Below are positions 38,095 through 45,547 of a stretch of DNA of 47,410 nucleotides, piece after piece. Source of the DNA: Flavobacteriaceae bacterium (lineage in GTDB: Bacteria > Bacteroidota > Bacteroidia > Flavobacteriales > Flavobacteriaceae). Where the stretch lies: assembly GCA_009886755.1 (NCBI GenBank), contig QXYU01000039.1:1-47410 (forward strand). The letters are read 5' to 3'. Within the stretch, counting starts at the first letter, position 1; each line of letters opens with the position of its first letter. The notes under the pieces were generated by a model. That model ran no database searches and was not told where the DNA came from. It saw only the letters and a list, made by a program, of their open reading frames with translations. Both the position numbers and the translations under genes were made by a program.

Positions 38095-38934
38095 ATGTCA
38101 ACCCCTTATGTAGCGGTTCATTTCACGTTGAATCCAGTGGTTACTTATGCAGAGATTCTTCTGGCGGAACTTTCTGTTTTCTCTTTTGAAAGTTTTGAGG
38201 AAACCGAAACCGGATTGGTGGCCTATGTTAAAGAAGGCGCTACGGACTTGAGCGTTTTGGAGACACTTTCCTTAATAGACAATGAAGCAGTAGCAATTGC
38301 CTATGAAGTCAAACGCATTGCCCCCCAAAACTGGAATGCGGATTGGGAAAAGGATTTCACCCCAGTAATCGTGAATGAGCGTTGTCGTGTTCGGGCGAGT
38401 TTTCACCCTGCTGGGACGTACCCCTTAGAGCTTGTTATCAATCCAAAAATGAGTTTTGGTACTGGGCATCATGAAACCACAGCTTTGATGCTCTCTCATT
38501 TGCTAGAAATTGATTGTACAGCTTGGCGGGTGTTGGATATGGGGTGTGGAACTGGGGTCTTGGGAATTGCCGCCATGCGACTGGGGGCCACTGAAGTGTT
38601 GGGCGTTGATATTGAACCTTGGTGTATCGAAAACACCCATGAAAATGCCCTTTTGAACGACTGCCCAACCCTGGAAGCTATTCAGCAAAATGAAGTGCCT
38701 GCCAATCGCGGTATGTTTGATTGTGTCATTGCCAATATCAACAGAAATGTACTATTGGAACAAATGGCCGATTATGCTCGGATTACCAAGGTGGGAGGGA
38801 AAGTCCTTTTGAGTGGTTTTTACAAAAAAGACTTAGCTGTTATTTCTTACCAAATGACTACATTAGGGTATCGTTTGAATAGCAGTAAGGAAAAACATGA
38901 TTGGATGGCCGTACTTTTTGATTTTCAAGGCTGA
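38095..38934 (+). CDS. prmA: Ribosomal protein L11 methyltransferase
   Basis: SAM-dependent enzyme that trimethylates lysines and the N-terminus of ribosomal protein L11. 279 residues: an N-terminal L11-recognition domain (about 1-90), then the Rossmann methyltransferase domain with 'INPKMSFGTGHHETTALM', the SAM motif 'VLDMGCGTGVLGIAAMRLGA' and 'CVIANINRNVLLEQM', the N-I-N replacing the N-I-L of E. coli PrmA. The 3' end overlaps clpS by 38 bp. Confidence 0.95.
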   Translation: MSTPYVAVHFTLNPVVTYAEILLAELSVFSFESFEETETGLVAYVKEGATDLSVLETLSLIDNEAVAIAYEVKRIAPQNWNADWEKDFTPVIVNERCRVRASFHPAGTYPLELVINPKMSFGTGHHETTALMLSHLLEIDCTAWRVLDMGCGTGVLGIAAMRLGATEVLGVDIEPWCIENTHENALLNDCPTLEAIQQNEVPANRGMFDCVIANINRNVLLEQMADYARITKVGGKVLLSGFYKKDLAVISYQMTTLGYRLNSSKEKHDWMAVLFDFQG

Positions 38935-39211
38935 AGAAAAGCCTTCTTTGGATCCTGAAGTAGCAACTCTCACAGAGCTGGATGCGGATAAAGAACATGA
39001 GATCATGTTGTACAATGATGATGTAAACACTTTTGCACATGTCATTGAGACCTTGATTCGTGTTTGCGAACACAGCCAACAACAGGCAGAACAATGTGCC
39101 ATTTTGGTGCATTATTCTGGGAAATGTGTGGTCAAAACAGGTGCTTATTCTGATTTGGATCCACGCTGTACCCTTTTACTTGAAGCAGGACTAAGTGCCG
39201 AAATCCTCTGA
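38897..39211 (+). CDS. clpS: ATP-dependent Clp protease adaptor ClpS
   Basis: ClpS delivers N-degron substrates to the ClpA/ClpC-ClpP protease. The folded core is recognisable: 'IMLYNDDVNTFAHVIETLI' holds the N-degron pocket residues, followed by 'QAEQCAILVHYSGKCVV' and 'TLLLEAGLSAEIL'. With ATG 38897 the protein is 104 residues and overlaps prmA by 38 bp in another frame; TTG codons at 38918 and 38948 are alternative starts that would shorten the variable N-terminal arm. Last gene of the DUF1599-permease-tpiA-prmA-clpS operon. Confidence 0.92.
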   Translation: MIGWPYFLIFKAEEKPSLDPEVATLTELDADKEHEIMLYNDDVNTFAHVIETLIRVCEHSQQQAEQCAILVHYSGKCVVKTGAYSDLDPRCTLLLEAGLSAEIL

Positions 39212-39272
39212 AAGACCCCTGCGAGCCGAATCTCCGCAATTTGTTGTAAGTTAGCATTTCAAAAAAAATTCT

Positions 39273-39839
39273 ATGAAAGCAGCTGTACTCTTGATGGGTG
39301 TTTTCGTCGCTATGATGAATCCTAATTCAAGACAAACGAGACAAAAAATGGGCAAAACAATTTTCCAATTCTCTGTTGAAGACATCAATGGAAAAACTTT
39401 TGATTTTAGTTCCCTTGCGGGTAAAAAAATCATGATTGTCAATACAGCTTCCCGTTGTGGACTGACACCTCAATATGAGATTCTCCAATCCCTCTACGAA
39501 AAGTATCATGATCAAGACTTTGAGATCATTGGTTTTCCGGCTAATAATTTCTTGGCTCAGGAGCCTGGAACCAATGAAGAAATTGCCACTTTTTGTAGTG
39601 TCAATTACGGTGTGAGTTTTCCAATGATGGAGAAAATTTCGGTAAAAGGAAAAGATATGCATCCGGTGTATCAATTTTTAACCTCGGAAGAACAAAACGG
39701 AGTTATGGATTCCAAGGTGACTTGGAACTTCCAGAAATATCTGTTGGGCCCCGATGGAACTTTAGAAAAGGTAATTTCTCCTAGAACAGATCCCGATGAT
39801 CCGGAAGTAATTACTTGGATAGAAAATAATGGAAGCTAA
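39273..39839 (+). CDS. Glutathione-peroxidase-family thiol peroxidase, probably exported
   Basis: Thioredoxin-fold peroxidase reducing hydroperoxides. 188 residues; the first 16 form a weak signal-like segment ('MKAAVLLMGVFVAMMNP'), so it may be exported; an internal ATG (39348) would give a 163-residue cytosolic form. Peroxidatic Cys in 'NTASRCGLTPQYE', probable resolving Cys in 'IATFCSVNYGVSFP', and the Trp-Asn pair in 'VTWNFQKYLL'. In the usual FPCNQF site the sequence is 'FPANNF', so the Gln of the catalytic tetrad is replaced by Asn and the Cys by Ala. Such bacterial members usually work with thioredoxin-like donors. It overlaps the next gene by 11 bp. Confidence 0.92.
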   Translation: MKAAVLLMGVFVAMMNPNSRQTRQKMGKTIFQFSVEDINGKTFDFSSLAGKKIMIVNTASRCGLTPQYEILQSLYEKYHDQDFEIIGFPANNFLAQEPGTNEEIATFCSVNYGVSFPMMEKISVKGKDMHPVYQFLTSEEQNGVMDSKVTWNFQKYLLGPDGTLEKVISPRTDPDDPEVITWIENNGS

Positions 39840-40980
39840 AAAAAACTTTAAAACCCTTTGTGTTCACGAAGGGGAACTTGAGGATCATCGCTTCAAGGGA
39901 GTAGTGTCTCCCATTTATATGTCTTCGGCATATGCTTTTGAGGATATTGACAAAAAACGTTACCCACGTTATTTCAACACTCCCAATCAAGAAGCATTGG
40001 TTCAAAAACTAGCGGCTTTAGAAGGTGGCGAAGCTGCCTTGATTTTTGGCTCAGGGATGGCTGCAATCAGCACTGCGTTGCTATCTCAGTTGAAGCAAGG
40101 GGATCATTTTATTTTTCAAAATGATATTTATGGTGGTACGCGAAACTTTATCAAAAAAGAATTTCCTCGATTGGGAATCGCATTCAGTTTTACTAAGGGA
40201 TTATCGGTGGAGGACTTTGAGTTGGAGTTACAACCCAATACCAAAGGGGTATATTTAGAATCACCGAGCAATCCGTTACTTAAGCTGGTTGACTTGAAAG
40301 CCATTGCTTCCTTGGCGCAATCAAAAGGAGTTTGGACTATGATCGACAATACTTTTGCCAGTCCTGTCAATCAAAATCCGATCGCATTAGGTATCGATAT
40401 TGTAGCTCACAGCGCCACCAAATACCTTGGAGGTCACTCCGATATTACGGCGGGGGTAGTGGTCTCCTCGCAAGCAATCATGGATCATGTGTACGCTTCG
40501 GCCATTAATTTTGGTGGTAGTTTGAGTGATATGATGGTGTGGATGCTAGAACGCAGTATTAAGACGTTGGCCCTTCGGGTTGCAGCACAGAATGAAAATG
40601 CGCTGTTGTTAGCTGAACATTTAGAGGATCACCCATTAATCAAAAGGGTTCATTATCCTGGCCTAGCATCACATCCAGATCATACTTTAGCTAAAGAACA
40701 AATGAAAGGTTTTGGCGGAATGCTCTCTTTTGAATTGAGTGCTGAAGTTGCCGTGTCTGCGTTTTGTGCAGAATTAACACTCGTCAAAGCAGCCATGAGC
40801 TTGGCAGGGGTAGAGAGTACACTCATAGTTCCTCGATTGACCTCGCATGCGCTTCTGACAGAGGAAGAGCGAACGGAACAAGGAATAAGTTCTTCTTTAA
40901 TCCGTTTTTCGTGCGGGATAGAAGCCCAAGAAGATCTTCGTGCCGATATAGACCAAGCTCTTTTAAAAGCGAAACAATGA
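39829..40980 (+). CDS. Cys/Met-metabolism PLP-dependent enzyme (trans-sulfuration family)
   Basis: Fold-type I PLP enzyme, 383 residues, of the cystathionine gamma-synthase/gamma-lyase/methionine gamma-lyase family. PLP lysine in 'VAHSATKYLGGHSDI' (near residue 200), Asp that binds the ring nitrogen in 'WTMIDNTFASP', phosphate-site 'GSGMAAIS', the Tyr in 'NDIYGGTRN', and the terminal 'SSLIRFSCGIEAQEDLRADI'. Sequence alone does not separate synthase from lyase. It overlaps the peroxidase gene by 11 bp and is followed 86 bp later by bshB1; cysteine made or used here could link to bacillithiol, which contains cysteine (inference). Confidence 0.9.
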   Translation: MEAKKNFKTLCVHEGELEDHRFKGVVSPIYMSSAYAFEDIDKKRYPRYFNTPNQEALVQKLAALEGGEAALIFGSGMAAISTALLSQLKQGDHFIFQNDIYGGTRNFIKKEFPRLGIAFSFTKGLSVEDFELELQPNTKGVYLESPSNPLLKLVDLKAIASLAQSKGVWTMIDNTFASPVNQNPIALGIDIVAHSATKYLGGHSDITAGVVVSSQAIMDHVYASAINFGGSLSDMMVWMLERSIKTLALRVAAQNENALLLAEHLEDHPLIKRVHYPGLASHPDHTLAKEQMKGFGGMLSFELSAEVAVSAFCAELTLVKAAMSLAGVESTLIVPRLTSHALLTEEERTEQGISSSLIRFSCGIEAQEDLRADIDQALLKAKQ

Positions 40981-41031
40981 AACGAGCACAATCAAAAATT
41001 AACACACAGTTGAATGACTACAAGCGAGTTC

Positions 41032-41069
41032 CATCTGTCAGCTGTAAAAAATAAAAATTTAGACAGATG
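41032..41069 (+). promoter_or_regulatory. Inverted repeat that includes the bshB1 start codon
   Basis: CATCTGTC (41032-41039) and GACAGATG (41062-41069) are exact 8-bp inverted arms separated by 22 nt of AT-rich sequence. The ATG of bshB1 is the last three bases of the second arm, so in mRNA the start codon would be base-paired. May act as a translational control hairpin; the repeat is seen, its role is inferred. Confidence 0.45.
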
Positions 41070-41786
41070 AAATTAGATATTCTTGCCTTTGGAGCCCATC
41101 CCGACGATGCAGAACTAGGAGCGGGGGGAAGCCTAAGTAAAGCTGTAGCAACAGGAAGTAAGGTTGGAATTATAGACCTTACCCGTGGAGAATTAGGGAC
41201 CCGAGGAACTCCCGAATTACGAAGTCAAGAAGCTCATAAAGCAGCTAAAATTATAGGTGTTTCCATTCGAGAGAACCTAGGGTTTGCGGATGGTTTTTTT
41301 GAAAACTCTAAGGTAAACCAGTTAAAAGTGATTGAGAAGATTCGACATTATCAACCCGATGTTGTTTTTTGCAATGCGATCGAAGATCGTCATATTGACC
41401 ATGCTCGTGGGAGTGAACTGGTTAGCAATGCATGTTTCTTAAGCGGCTTGGTTAAAATTGACACCTATGACGAGGAGGGTAATCCACAATCGTCTTGGCG
41501 CCCCAAGCAAGTGCTTCATTACATTCAATGGCAGGAAATAGAACCGCAGCTTTGCTTGGATATTAGTGGCTATTTGGATATCAAGATGAAAGCTGTAGAG
41601 GCCTATGCCTCTCAGTTTTTTGATCCTTCCTCCGTTGCCCCAGAAACACCCATTAGCAATCAAAATTTTATTGACAGTGTTGCGTATCGCGCCAAAAATT
41701 TAGGTCGTTTGATCGGTGTTGAAGCCGCTGAAGGCTTTACTGTTGAGAAGCTTATAGCGGTTGATTCTGTAGCTAATTTACTGTAA
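41067..41786 (+). CDS. bshB1: Bacillithiol biosynthesis deacetylase BshB1
   Basis: Zinc enzyme that deacetylates N-acetylglucosaminyl-malate in the second step of bacillithiol synthesis. 239 residues of the LmbE/PIG-L family: zinc ligands in 'AFGAHPDDAELGAGG' (HPDD, near residue 11) and 'EDRHIDHARGS', plus 'DLTRGELGTRGTPELRSQEA', which marks the BshB1 subgroup. C-terminal part has 'YASQFFDPSSV' and 'SVAYRAKNLGRLIGVEAAEGF'. bshA and bshC are not in the window. An inverted repeat pairs with its start codon. The YfiT-like protein at 19.2 kb is a probable user of the product. Confidence 0.95.
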   Translation: MKLDILAFGAHPDDAELGAGGSLSKAVATGSKVGIIDLTRGELGTRGTPELRSQEAHKAAKIIGVSIRENLGFADGFFENSKVNQLKVIEKIRHYQPDVVFCNAIEDRHIDHARGSELVSNACFLSGLVKIDTYDEEGNPQSSWRPKQVLHYIQWQEIEPQLCLDISGYLDIKMKAVEAYASQFFDPSSVAPETPISNQNFIDSVAYRAKNLGRLIGVEAAEGFTVEKLIAVDSVANLL

Positions 41787-41818
41787 ACGAAAGGAATCAA
41801 AGTGCCTGTCTTTAAATT

Positions 41819-41848
41819 TTGTCAACCGTTATAAATACTTTATTTTTG
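41819..41848 (+). promoter_or_regulatory. Promoter for tRNA-His
   Basis: TTG (41819-41821), 19-nt spacer, TATTTTTG (41841-41848): a full match to the TTG-N17-23-TANNTTTG promoter. It is 9 bp from the tRNA 5' end, so there is practically no leader. Confidence 0.8.
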
Positions 41849-41857
41849 CCGCAAACG

Positions 41858-41934
41858 GTGGTTGTAGCTCAGTTGGTTAGAGCGCCTGATTGTGGTTCAG
41901 GAGGTCGGCGGTTCGAGACCGCTCTTCCACCCCA
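41858..41934 (+). tRNA. tRNA-His (anticodon GUG)
   Basis: Cloverleaf with anticodon stem CCTGA/TCAGG and loop TTGTGGT (anticodon GTG, 41892-41894). A G at 41857 supplies the extra 5' G(-1) that marks tRNA-His, facing C73. The 3' CCA (41932-41934) is encoded. T-arm GGCGG-TTCGAGA-CCGCT. The acceptor stem has U-U oppositions at positions 5-68 and 6-67, which weakens it slightly. Confidence 0.95.
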
Positions 41935-41942
41935 GATTAGAT

Positions 41943-41973
41943 AAGGGATTGCAGAAACGCAGTCCCTTTTTTT
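41943..41973 (+). terminator. Intrinsic terminator after tRNA-His
   Basis: Ten-pair stem AAGGGATTGC / GCAGTCCCTT (one G-T) with loop AGAAAC, followed by T's to 41973. Confidence 0.82.
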
Positions 41974-41979
41974 ATATTA

Positions 41980-42000
41980 AATCTGCCCACAAATCTGCCC
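41980..42000 (+). repeat. Short direct repeat AATCTGCCC downstream of tRNA-His
   Basis: AATCTGCCC occurs at 41980-41988 and 41992-42000, a 12-bp period. It lies just past the tRNA terminator, a place where integrated elements often leave scars; no integrase is present in the window. Confidence 0.4.
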
Positions 42001-42022
42001 CTCAAAATTTAATCCTAACTAT

Positions 42023-42568
42023 ATGCAAATTAATCTTTTAACTAAAGATGCTCATTTTGAAGTCATTGAACAAATGATTGCTAACAATCTTATTGAAAAT
42101 ATAGACCTAAGGGAACAAGAAAGTCAAGGATTTTTAATAGCAAACTTCACAAAGGAGGAATTAAAAAAATTCAACGCAATTTGTCCTATTCTTTTAGCAA
42201 TTCAAGGGGATGAAGTCCTTGGCTATGTTATTGTAGGCACAGAAAAATCAAAAGGAATTCATCCGGTAATTGATTCGATGATTTCAGATAGTAAGAAAGC
42301 ACTAGGCAAGCCTTCGTTACCTTCATCTGATAGACACATTTTCATAATTCAAGTCTGTGTGGATTCCAGCCATCGTAAAAAAGGTGTTTTTAAGCAACTA
42401 TACACATCCCTTATTGAAAAGTATAAGAAGACCTATAAGCTGATAATTACGGAAGTGGTAACACGTAACAAGCGGTCATTTGTTGCTCATGAACGTATGG
42501 GATTTGAAGTAATCCGGTCTCAAAATGGGATAGACCATCCTCATCTTATGGTGTGTTTAAGAATTTAA
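42023..42568 (+). CDS. GNAT-family N-acetyltransferase
   Basis: 181 residues of the acetyl-CoA-dependent GNAT fold. The acetyl-CoA-binding motif A is visible as a hydrophobic strand and turn, 'FIIQVCVDSSHRKKGVFKQLY' region (about 112-132; Arg/Gly pattern RKKGVF in place of the standard Q/RxxGxG/A), and motif B as 'VVTRNKRSFVAHERMGFEVI' (Asn and the 'HERMGF' turn). Codon use is more AT-rich than in the housekeeping genes upstream, and the gene sits right after tRNA-His, both consistent with later arrival. Substrate is unknown. No convincing promoter match was found in front of it. Confidence 0.85.
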   Translation: MQINLLTKDAHFEVIEQMIANNLIENIDLREQESQGFLIANFTKEELKKFNAICPILLAIQGDEVLGYVIVGTEKSKGIHPVIDSMISDSKKALGKPSLPSSDRHIFIIQVCVDSSHRKKGVFKQLYTSLIEKYKKTYKLIITEVVTRNKRSFVAHERMGFEVIRSQNGIDHPHLMVCLRI

Positions 42569-42631
42569 TAGTATATTTAAAATAAATGTTTAGTAACTAT
42601 TTTTAATAAATTCTCAACAAATCAAACAAAA

Positions 42632-45535
42632 ATGAAAAAAGTGAAACTATTGTTTGTCTTGCTACTTGGTTTTATTTCATTAGCAATGCAAGCACAGCAG
42701 GTTTCTGGTATCGTTTTAGACGAAGACGATAATCCGATTCCTGGTGTGAATGTTATTGTAGAAGGAACAGCCAATGGTACGACAACAGACTTTGATGGAA
42801 ACTTTTCTATTTCTGCTAATAATGGAGATAGATTAATTTTCTCGTTTATCGGATATGCCACACAAACGTTAGCAGCCGATGGACAAACCATGTCTATTAA
42901 CCTATCACCTGACGCCACTCAACTGGACGAAATTGTCATAACAGGTCTTGGTTCCAGTGTAAAACGAGGTAATTTGGCGAATGCTGTTGCTACGGTTTCA
43001 ACAGAGGAATTGGTGGGTAAAACAAACCAAAGTACTATTGATGGAGCTCTTTACGGAAAAGTAACGGGGGTCAATATTACTGCATCTTCTGGTGCTCCTG
43101 GTGGAGGATTTGCTCTTCGATTACGGGGTATTTCTTCAATTAATGGTAATAACCAACCTTTATACATCGTTGATGGTGTATACTTGAACAATGCAGAAAT
43201 CCCATCAGGATTGCGTTTTGCTTCAGGTGCCAATCGAGGGAATGAAGAAAATGCACCCAACCGAATTGCTGACTTGGATCCAAACGATATAGAAAATATT
43301 GAAATTTTGAAAGGAGCCTCTGCTGCGGCTATCTACGGAACACGAGCCAACGCTGGTGTAGTAATCATCACCACCAAAAAAGGACGTGCTGGTAAAACAG
43401 TAATCAACTTAAATCAAAGTGTTGGATTCAATACGATTATCAAAAAGTTGGGCATGCGTAACTGGACAGCTTCTAGTGTAGAAGCAGCTTTTGGACCAAG
43501 TGAAGTACCTTTTTTCAACGAAGCTATTGCCGCTGGCGGATTGGTTGATTATGAAGAAGAAATTTATGGTCAGCAAGGGCTTATCACTGATACAAAAATT
43601 AGCGCTTCTGGCGGTAATGATAAGACAACTTTCTATGTCGGCGCTTCCTATAGAGACGAAGCAGGTATCATTGATAATACTGGCTTTGATCGTTTTTCGA
43701 TTCGAGCAAACATCGAGCATAAAATTTCCAATACCTTTGATTTATCAATTAATTCAAACTTTATTCAAAGTGGTTCACAACGTAGTTTCTCTGGAAACGA
43801 GAACCAGGGAGGACTAAGTTACGGTTACACATTGGCCTATACACGCCCATGGTTTAGAGGTTTCCCCGATGCTAACGGGAATTATCCTGACAACCCTAAT
43901 GCTTCAGGAAACCCCATTTATGTAAGAGATAAAACAGTCAATGATGATGTCAACAATCGTTTGATTCAAAGTGCAAAATTGACAACTAATATTTTGCAAA
44001 GTGAGGGGAATACTCTGAAAATGATTTGGAGTGGAGGGATTGATTTTCTTGCCAATGAAACTTTTGTTTATGTTCCTGAAACACACCAAGCTCAAAAAGG
44101 TGGTGATAATGGGTTTATTGGAGTTGGTAAGAACAACTTTAAAAATTACAATCTATTAGGTATTGCCGTATGGAATAAGGATGCTATGGGTGGCGATTTA
44201 GGTTTAACCACACAAGCGGGTGTTTCCTACTTGTCTCGTGATGCAGATTTAATCCTTAACCGAGCAACGCAATTGATTCCAGGACAAACAGCTCTTGGTC
44301 AAGGTTCCTCACAGCAAATAGATCAAACACAATCACTGGTTCGTGAATTTGGTTATTTTGGACAAGTTGAAGGGAACTATAAAGACCAACTGGTTGGTAC
44401 CTTAGGTTATCGTATTGATAAATCTACCTTGAATGGTGATCCAAATAAATTTTATGGATTCCCAAAGGCCTCTTTGGCCATCAACTTACAAAATTTTGAT
44501 GGATGGGAATCAGGGACTATAGATCAATTTAAGATTAGAGCTGCTTATGGAGAAACAGGTTCTTCGGCAAGCTTTGGATCTGTTTTCACCTCCCTGAATC
44601 AAACATCCATTGGTGGTGTAGGAGGTTCAAGCATATCATCACTCAAAGGAGATTCCACCATCCAACCAGAAACTTCACAAGAATTAGAAGCAGGAGTCGA
44701 TTTGCGTTTCCTTGGAAAGATAGGGGTAGAGCTTTCGTACTATAATCGAAATGTTAACGATTTGATTTTGAGTCGTGCCCTTGAAACATCTAGTGGTTTT
44801 GGAAGCGAGACAACCAATCTTGCTGATTTGAAAAACTACGGAGTTGAGCTGGGACTAAATATTGATGCCTATGATACAGAAACGTTTTCTTGGGATACCG
44901 GTATCCAATTTTGGTTTAACCGATCTGAAATAACGAAACTTGATGTACCAGCCTTTCCACAACCGGGAGCTGGATTTGGTTTAGGGCTTGGTACTTTCTA
45001 CATTCAAGAAGGTCAGCCCGTTACCCAATTGGCTGGAAATGTTAACGGTGTTCCAACACAAATCGGAAACGTAGAACCAGATTTTCAAATGTCATTCAAC
45101 AACCAATTTACCATTGGAAAAAATCTTGACATTCGATTCTTGATTCACTGGAAAGAAGGAGGGGAAAACATTAACCTTTCAAAATTATTAACAGATTTGA
45201 GTAGTCTTACCCCTGATTTGGACACACCAGAAGGGCAAGAAAGAACGGGTCTTGGCTTTGTGGCGGAACGCTTTATCGAACCCGCCGCATATTTGCGACT
45301 ACGAGAGGCGGCAATTTACTACACCTTACCAGACGATACTTTTGCCTGGTTATCTGAGGGCATTAGCAGTGTTCGTTTGGGACTAACAGGAAGAAATCTG
45401 TTTACCATCACAGATTACAGTAGTTATGATCCAGAAACTTCCGTAAACGGAGGGGCTGGTTTATCCAGTGGAATTGAGGTAACTCCTTTCCCGAGCTCTA
45501 AACAGTATATGTTTAATCTTAATGTCAAATTTTAA
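42632..45535 (+). CDS. SusC/RagA-family TonB-dependent outer-membrane transporter
   Basis: 967 residues; imports glycans or peptides together with its SusD lipoprotein lid. Order: signal peptide (1-21, ending MQAQ), carboxypeptidase-D-like beta-sandwich ('GIVLDEDDNPIPGVNVIVEG', about 26-100), TonB box/plug start 'LDEIVITGLGSS' (near 103), plug with 'PLYIVDGVYLNN' and 'IENIEILKGASAAAIYGTRA', then the barrel ending 'QYMFNLNVKF' with a terminal Phe. No sigma/anti-sigma genes or regulator lie beside it. susD follows 12 bp later. Substrate not readable from sequence; a peptidase-like gene downstream hints at peptides. Confidence 0.95.
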   Translation: MKKVKLLFVLLLGFISLAMQAQQVSGIVLDEDDNPIPGVNVIVEGTANGTTTDFDGNFSISANNGDRLIFSFIGYATQTLAADGQTMSINLSPDATQLDEIVITGLGSSVKRGNLANAVATVSTEELVGKTNQSTIDGALYGKVTGVNITASSGAPGGGFALRLRGISSINGNNQPLYIVDGVYLNNAEIPSGLRFASGANRGNEENAPNRIADLDPNDIENIEILKGASAAAIYGTRANAGVVIITTKKGRAGKTVINLNQSVGFNTIIKKLGMRNWTASSVEAAFGPSEVPFFNEAIAAGGLVDYEEEIYGQQGLITDTKISASGGNDKTTFYVGASYRDEAGIIDNTGFDRFSIRANIEHKISNTFDLSINSNFIQSGSQRSFSGNENQGGLSYGYTLAYTRPWFRGFPDANGNYPDNPNASGNPIYVRDKTVNDDVNNRLIQSAKLTTNILQSEGNTLKMIWSGGIDFLANETFVYVPETHQAQKGGDNGFIGVGKNNFKNYNLLGIAVWNKDAMGGDLGLTTQAGVSYLSRDADLILNRATQLIPGQTALGQGSSQQIDQTQSLVREFGYFGQVEGNYKDQLVGTLGYRIDKSTLNGDPNKFYGFPKASLAINLQNFDGWESGTIDQFKIRAAYGETGSSASFGSVFTSLNQTSIGGVGGSSISSLKGDSTIQPETSQELEAGVDLRFLGKIGVELSYYNRNVNDLILSRALETSSGFGSETTNLADLKNYGVELGLNIDAYDTETFSWDTGIQFWFNRSEITKLDVPAFPQPGAGFGLGLGTFYIQEGQPVTQLAGNVNGVPTQIGNVEPDFQMSFNNQFTIGKNLDIRFLIHWKEGGENINLSKLLTDLSSLTPDLDTPEGQERTGLGFVAERFIEPAAYLRLREAAIYYTLPDDTFAWLSEGISSVRLGLTGRNLFTITDYSSYDPETSVNGGAGLSSGIEVTPFPSSKQYMFNLNVKF

Positions 45536-45547
45536 ATCAAACGAAAA

